Shown here: positions 59,798 through 64,000 of the stretch, one piece after another | How the letters are laid out: the number at the start of each line of letters is the position of its first letter | How positions within the stretch are numbered: position 1 is the first letter of the stretch | Assembly: GCA_017936785.1 (NCBI GenBank) | Contig: JAGBEV010000013.1 | Location: 62,001 to 126,000, forward strand | Reading direction: 5' to 3' | DNA length: 64,000 nt | Origin: Lachnospiraceae bacterium | Lineage (GTDB): Bacteria > Bacillota > Clostridia > Lachnospirales > Lachnospiraceae | Notes under the pieces: generated by a model | Databases searched by the model: none | Told to the model about the DNA's origin: nothing | The model's input: the letters and a program-made list of their open reading frames with translations, nothing else | Position numbers and translations under genes: made by a program

Positions 59798-61803
59798 AAA
59801 AACCTGAATTTATTAAAGTGATCAAAGAAAACAGAGTCAAAAAAGGCGAAAAGATTCTAAACGGTAAAAATATAAGAAGAGCAGCATGTCTGGGCATGGC
59901 ATTGGCGGTTTTTGTAGTAACAGCAAATACCCATACAGTCATGGCTACAGCAGAAAAAGAATATGAGGAATCAGAAGAAAACCTACTGACAGAAGTTGTT
60001 ATGAATGAGACAGGTGAAAGCGGTAAAAATGCAGATAAGGAAGAAACAGTTTACCTGATCACTGATGCATCCGGCAATACCCAGGAAACCATTGTCAGTG
60101 ACTGGTTAAAAAATAAAGACGGTTCTTCGGAAATGAAAGATGCCACAAATCTTTCCGGCATAGAAAATGTAAAAGGTGATGAGACCTTTACACAGGGGGA
60201 AGACGGAAATATTACATGGAATGCCGCAGGCTCGGATATTTATTATCAAGGGGTAACAACCCAGGCGGCTCCCATTGATGTAAATATCACCTACTATCTG
60301 GACGGACAGGAAATTTCTCCTGAAAATCTGGCTGGAAAGAGCGGAAAAGTTACCATCCGGCTGGATTATCAAAATAATGCAAAGGAAAAAGTAACCATAA
60401 ACGGCGAAGAAGAAGAAATATATGTGCCCTTTACAGTAGTCAGTGGAATGATCCTTCCTGTAGACACTTTCTCCAATATTGAAGTAACCAATGGTAAAAT
60501 GGTATCTGATGGAAACAGGAATATCGTTGTAGGTGTTGCAATGCCCGGTTTAAAGGAAAGCATTGATCCTGATGGAAACCTTGAAGATGAAGAAGCAAAT
60601 TTAGAAATCCCTGAATATGTGGAAGTTACGGCAGACGTAGAAGATTTTGCATTGGATATGACATTATCTGTTGCAATGCCGGACATTTTATCAGATTTTA
60701 AATTTTCCGATACCATCGACCTGACTGAATTGGAAGATTCCATGGATGAATTAAATGATGCGTCTACAAAGCTGGTAGATGGAACCGGAACCCTAAAAGA
60801 CGGAACTGATACGTTGGAAAAAGGAACAGGAGATCTGAAGAGCGGAATGAGTACCCTGGACAGTGGAATTTCACAATATACAGCCGGCGTTTCCGAATTG
60901 ACAGGAGGTTTAAATCAGTTAAAGAACGGTTCCTCTACTTTAGCCGGAGGGGCAGCACAGGTTAGTGAAGGCGTTAACACCCTTGCAACAGGATTAAACG
61001 GTCTGACCAGTGCTTTAGATGCAAACATTCAGACACAGACGGCAAATCAGGCAGCCTGCCAGGCAGCAGTGGAGGCAGATAAAGCTGCGGTAGCAAATGA
61101 GTTAACGGCTTATACCGGAAACGTAGCAAATGCGGCAGCTAATGCAGCGGCAAATGCAACGGCACAGGTAGTGATGCAGGAAGTTACAACGGCAATAAGC
61201 CAGGGACAACAGCCTGATCAGGCGGCTATTATGGCGGCAGTTCAGACAGCAGTGGCTAATTCTGTACCGGGAGCAGTAGCAACAGTTTCCTCCGAAGGTG
61301 TTCAAAATGCCATAGGAACACTTGCAACAGACAGCGGGAATCTGGGCGGAGCAACAGGCGCTTTAACAACATTGAATACCATTAACGATCAGGCTGATCT
61401 ATCCAAACTTCCTGAACTGGTTCAAGGTGCACAGGCTGTAGCAAACGGTGCGGCAACATTGGATGCAGGTATTCAGTCTGCGTTAGACGGAGCAAATAAA
61501 CTGAACGGATCATCTCAAACCTTAAAGGACGGCAGCAGTCAGCTGGTAACCGGAGCCGGCAAACTGGCAGATGGGGTAACTGCATTATCTCAGGGTGCAG
61601 GAGAATTGAATGATGGAATGATCCAATTTGATGAAGAAGGAATCCAAAAGCTGACAGGAGCTTTGGACGGAGATGTTTCATCTGTAGTAGATAGGATCGA
61701 TGCAGTTTTTGCAGCAGGAGATAATTATTCCACATTTACCAAATTAGCAGAGGGACAAAAAGGACGGGTTAAATTTATTATCCGTACCGGCAGTGTGAAG
61801 TAG
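59794..61803 (+). CDS. Secreted or surface heptad-repeat partner of the MMPL transporter
   Basis: In this 669-residue protein, a basic N-terminus and helix ACLGMALAVFVVTANTHTVMA (about residues 31-51) form a signal peptide. After a beta-rich part (about 130-290: NITYYLDGQEISPENLAGK) comes a region of LxxGxxx heptads such as LVDGTGTLKDGTDTLEKG and LADGVTALSQGAGELNDG, known from YhgE/Pip and MMPL-linked proteins, split by an Ala/Asn-rich segment at about 400-500. No C-terminal anchor is visible. It probably forms a long coiled stalk that works with the MMPL pump, as the coiled insert of the RND pump at 4.6 kb might. Confidence 0.8.
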   Translation: MKKPEFIKVIKENRVKKGEKILNGKNIRRAACLGMALAVFVVTANTHTVMATAEKEYEESEENLLTEVVMNETGESGKNADKEETVYLITDASGNTQETIVSDWLKNKDGSSEMKDATNLSGIENVKGDETFTQGEDGNITWNAAGSDIYYQGVTTQAAPIDVNITYYLDGQEISPENLAGKSGKVTIRLDYQNNAKEKVTINGEEEEIYVPFTVVSGMILPVDTFSNIEVTNGKMVSDGNRNIVVGVAMPGLKESIDPDGNLEDEEANLEIPEYVEVTADVEDFALDMTLSVAMPDILSDFKFSDTIDLTELEDSMDELNDASTKLVDGTGTLKDGTDTLEKGTGDLKSGMSTLDSGISQYTAGVSELTGGLNQLKNGSSTLAGGAAQVSEGVNTLATGLNGLTSALDANIQTQTANQAACQAAVEADKAAVANELTAYTGNVANAAANAAANATAQVVMQEVTTAISQGQQPDQAAIMAAVQTAVANSVPGAVATVSSEGVQNAIGTLATDSGNLGGATGALTTLNTINDQADLSKLPELVQGAQAVANGAATLDAGIQSALDGANKLNGSSQTLKDGSSQLVTGAGKLADGVTALSQGAGELNDGMIQFDEEGIQKLTGALDGDVSSVVDRIDAVFAAGDNYSTFTKLAEGQKGRVKFIIRTGSVK

Positions 61804-61811
61804 GTGAGCTT

Positions 61812-62384
61812 ATGGTGCTTTTCATGATTGGCCTTGGTCTTGCAATATATTTATATGGATTAGCAGTATGTAAAGGTGCATTGCTGGCTGATATGGACAA
61901 AAAGCAGATCGTCTTTTCTCTGGGAGTTCCTGCAATTTGGCAGATTGCGGTGCTGGCAATAGGAAATTTTGTTGCAGCAGAACTGCATATACTGAAAATT
62001 ACAAAAAGTGATTATCCCATCAATGCTTTTGCCTGTCTGATGATTTTTGGAATTATGGCTGTGCGTATGTTAATAAATGCAGTGAAAAATGCGCCCATAG
62101 AAGAAAAAAGAATTGATAAAAAGGATTTTTATAAATCCATAATAGGGCTTTGTATTGCAATAGGATTTTACATCTTTTTGACCGGTTTGGCATTTGGATT
62201 GTTGCAGACGGCTATCTGGAAGGAACTGCTGGTTTTGGTCAGCCTTTCCCTGATTGGATTCTTAGGAGGTCTGTATGCGGGCTACCGATTCGGATACGGA
62301 CAAAGAAATGGAGCTTATATTTGCGGCAGTATTTTTTTGATCATCGGAGACGCACTTTTGTTTTTACAGTATTTTATCTCTTGA
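61812..62384 (+). CDS. MntP-like six-helix membrane protein
   Basis: This 190-residue protein has six helices: MIGLGLAIYLYGLAVCKGAL at the start, a middle charged loop (KNAPIEEKRIDKKDF), and FLGGLYAGYRFGYGQRNGAY with SIFLIIGDALLFLQYF at the end. Topology, length and the G-x-G patterns resemble the MntP/DUF204 manganese exporters, but the usual acidic residues of the first and fourth helices are not all present. It starts eight bases after the heptad-repeat gene, so it belongs to the MMPL operon. The similarity is distant; a different small-molecule carrier is possible. Confidence 0.55.
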   Translation: MVLFMIGLGLAIYLYGLAVCKGALLADMDKKQIVFSLGVPAIWQIAVLAIGNFVAAELHILKITKSDYPINAFACLMIFGIMAVRMLINAVKNAPIEEKRIDKKDFYKSIIGLCIAIGFYIFLTGLAFGLLQTAIWKELLVLVSLSLIGFLGGLYAGYRFGYGQRNGAYICGSIFLIIGDALLFLQYFIS

Positions 62385-62464
62385 CAAAGAGAAAGATATT
62401 ATATACAATTTCTTTGATTTCAAACAAATATCATGTAAATAAAGGCAATGACCGGAACAAGTAA

Positions 62465-62725
62465 GATATAAGGAAACGCACAGAAAGCAGCCGGCTGATG
62501 AGAGGCGCGCGGGAAGTTATATCCGAATACATCCGACAGCTGCACACTGAAAATTTTCCGAAAAATGGAAAATGAGTAGGCTGTGACGGAGGATAACCGT
62601 TAGAGTATCAGCGTATTCTGTTAAAGTGTACGTAATGAGGCAGGAAGTGTGAGCTTTCTGTAAAGACAGGTGGTAACACGGGATTTTACCCGTCCTTTCA
62701 GTAATGAAGGGGCGGGTTTTTTGTT
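62465..62725 (+). ncRNA. T-box leader (tyrosyl type) upstream of tyrS
   Basis: The T-box sequence AGGTGGTAACACGGG lies at about 62669-62683, in an antiterminator that competes with a terminator formed by CCCGTCCTTTCA and TGAAGGGGCGGG followed by TTTTTT (about 62689-62722). Upstream, GCAGC...GCTGC closes a stem I with GATGAG; GAATACATC gives a likely specifier codon TAC at 62528-62530, matching tyrosine. Uncharged tRNA-Tyr should bind and allow transcription of tyrS. Confidence 0.88.
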
Positions 62726-62847
62726 GCCGGGCATCCGGAAGGAGCTGCCGGTGGCAGGTCCTGCAGGTATGAGCAATGAGCCGGATAACAGGCAAACAGG
62801 CTTGCGGATGTTGCAGTCTTTAAAAGAAGAGAAAAGGAGAAATAAAA

Positions 62848-64000
62848 ATGACAGTATTTGATGAGTTAAAAGCGAGGGGACTTCTTGCACAATTGACCGA
62901 TGAAGAAGAGATCAAGGAATTGATCAACAACGGTAAAGCCGTATTTTATATTGGTTTTGACCCTACTGCAGACAGCCTTCACGTAGGACATTTCATGGCA
63001 CTTTGCCTGATGAAGAGACTGCAGATGGCAGGCAATAAACCCATCGCCCTGATCGGAGGCGGTACAGCCATGATCGGAGATCCTTCGGGAAGAACCGATA
63101 TGCGTAATATGATGACTACCGAGACGATCGATCACAACTGTGAATGCTTTAAAAAGCAGATGAGTAAATTTATTGACTTTTCCGATGGAAAGGCTTTGAT
63201 GGTAAATAATGCAGAATGGCTTCGTGATCTGAATTATATTGAATTTATCCGTGATATCGGAGCACATTTTTCCGTAAACAGAATGCTGACTGCAGAGTGT
63301 TACAAACAGAGAATGGAAAAAGGATTAAGTTTCCTGGAATTTAACTATATGATCATGCAGAGCTACGATTTCCTTTCCCTTTATGAAAGATATGGATGTA
63401 ATATGCAATTCGGCGGAGATGACCAGTGGAGCAATATGCTGGGCGGAACTGAACTGATCCGTCGTAAATTAGGTAAAGATGCCTATGCAATGACCATTAC
63501 GCTGTTATTAAATTCCGAAGGTAAGAAAATGGGTAAAACCCAGAAGGGCGCTGTATGGCTTGATCCTGACAAAACTTCTCCTTTTGAATTTTATCAGTAC
63601 TGGAGAAATGTAGCCGATGCGGACGTATTGAAATGTATCCGTATGCTTACATTCTTGCCTATGGAAGAAATTAAAAAAATGGATTCCTGGGAAGGCAGCC
63701 AGTTGAATACGGCAAAAGAAATCCTTGCATTTGAATTGACAAAGATGGTTCACGGAGAAGAGGAAGCTGTTAAAGCACAGGAATCTGCAAGAGCATTATT
63801 TACAAGCGGGAATGCAGCAGATATGCCTACTGCTGTTTTAGCAGAAGAGGATTTTAAAGAAGATGCTGTTGATATTTTAACTATTTTGGTAAAATCCGGT
63901 CTGGTTCCTACCAGAAATGAAGGAAGAAGAGCTGTTGAACAGGGCGGAGTCAGCGTTGATGGAGAAAAAGTAACTGATATAAAAGCTGTATTTACCAAAG
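62848..64000 (+). CDS. tyrS: Tyrosyl-tRNA synthetase (3' end outside window)
   Basis: A class I synthetase that charges tRNA-Tyr; the first 384 residues are present. HIGH-type motif LHVGHFMAL at about residues 45-53, [16 protein letters not shown] around 70-85, [14 protein letters not shown] in the active site, and [11 protein letters not shown] as the KMSKS loop. The C-terminal part has entered the S4 RNA-binding domain ([16 protein letters not shown]) when the window ends. AAAGGAG precedes the ATG. Regulated by the T-box leader just upstream. Confidence 0.96.
   Translation, partial: MTVFDELKARGLLAQLTDEEEIKELINNGKAVFYIGFDPTADSLHVGHFMALCLMKRLQMAGNKPIALIGGGTAMIGDPSGRTDMRNMMTTETIDHNCECFKKQMSKFIDFSDGKALMVNNAEWLRDLNYIEFIRDIGAHFSVNRMLTAECYKQRMEKGLSFLEFNYMIMQSYDFLSLYERYGCNMQFGGDDQWSNMLGGTELIRRKLGKDAYAMTITLLLNSEGKKMGKTQKGAVWLDPDKTSPFEFYQYWRNVADADVLKCIRMLTFLPMEEIKKMDSWEGSQLNTAKEILAFELTKMVHGEEEAVKAQESARALFTSGNAADMPTAVLAEEDFKEDAVDILTILVKSGLVPTRNEGRRAVEQGGVSVDGEKVTDIKAVFTK

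Noticed and set aside
1-64000. CRISPR arrays, rRNA genes and complete insertion sequences
   Set aside because: No regularly spaced repeats, no rRNA-like stretch and no transposase gene with terminal repeats were seen on reading the window; mobile remnants are all integrase-type.

Overview
The window looks like chromosomal DNA of a motile, anaerobic, low-GC Gram-positive bacterium of the Clostridia, most likely Lachnospiraceae. This is inferred from codon use, strong AGGAGG-type ribosome binding sites, a T-box leader, a Gram-positive type Tad pilus locus, a flagellin/FliS pair, BofA and YaaL-like genes, and accessory integrases of the Tn916/Tn1549 type. Both edges cut genes: the 3' end of a MarR-type regulator on the left and tyrS on the right.

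Layout. 0-8.7 kb: MarR/MATE efflux pair, a radical-SAM enzyme with a small Cys-rich partner, trpS, and a TetR-RND efflux pair with a large palindromic operator. 8.8-16.4 kb: a cobalamin riboswitch with its own terminator, then hemC, a BioY-type transporter, sirC, a cobA-hemD fusion and cbiL, running by overlap into an ABC exporter; then a membrane-anchored NEAT-like protein, ferritin and a BFD-like [2Fe-2S] protein. 16.5-31 kb: an AT-rich accessory island with two solitary PD-(D/E)XK nucleases, a truncated methyltransferase joined to a broken HNH nuclease, a broken GIY-YIG gene joined to a broken integrase, a DUF1349 gene, a second integrase scrap, a three-gene cassette behind a promoter with a perfect 22-bp inverted repeat, and a roughly 5.2-kb segment carrying an AAA/DUF4143 ATPase, a TIR-like/MORN protein, a DUF2971 protein and a decayed integrase.

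The 5.2-kb segment is bounded by two copies of TGCCACGGCAA. Each copy lies in the same place within the first codons of a low-molecular-weight phosphatase gene: a 17-codon stub on the left and the complete gene on the right. I read this as a small integrated element that uses this gene as its attachment site and carries probable defence cargo. It is the main candidate for something undescribed, followed by the cassette at 23.76-25.53 kb.

31-44 kb: tRNA-Lys(CTT), TatD, KsgA, a TPR/acidic/AAA-like protein, glycogen branching enzyme, then a sigma-28-type promoter driving a DUF6240 protein, flagellin and FliS. The FliS operon terminator lies inside the coding end of the convergent DUF2508 gene. 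44-55 kb: a full Gram-positive Tad pilus locus (two prepilin peptidase-like proteins, TadZ/A/B/C, Flp pilin, TadE/G-like proteins, FHA protein) followed by a rhomboid protease. 55-64 kb: a flavodoxin-SCP2 protein, a HIT protein, a DtxR-type regulator with its operator, a TetR regulator, an MMPL transporter with a heptad-repeat surface partner, a MntP-like membrane protein, and a T-box-controlled tyrS.
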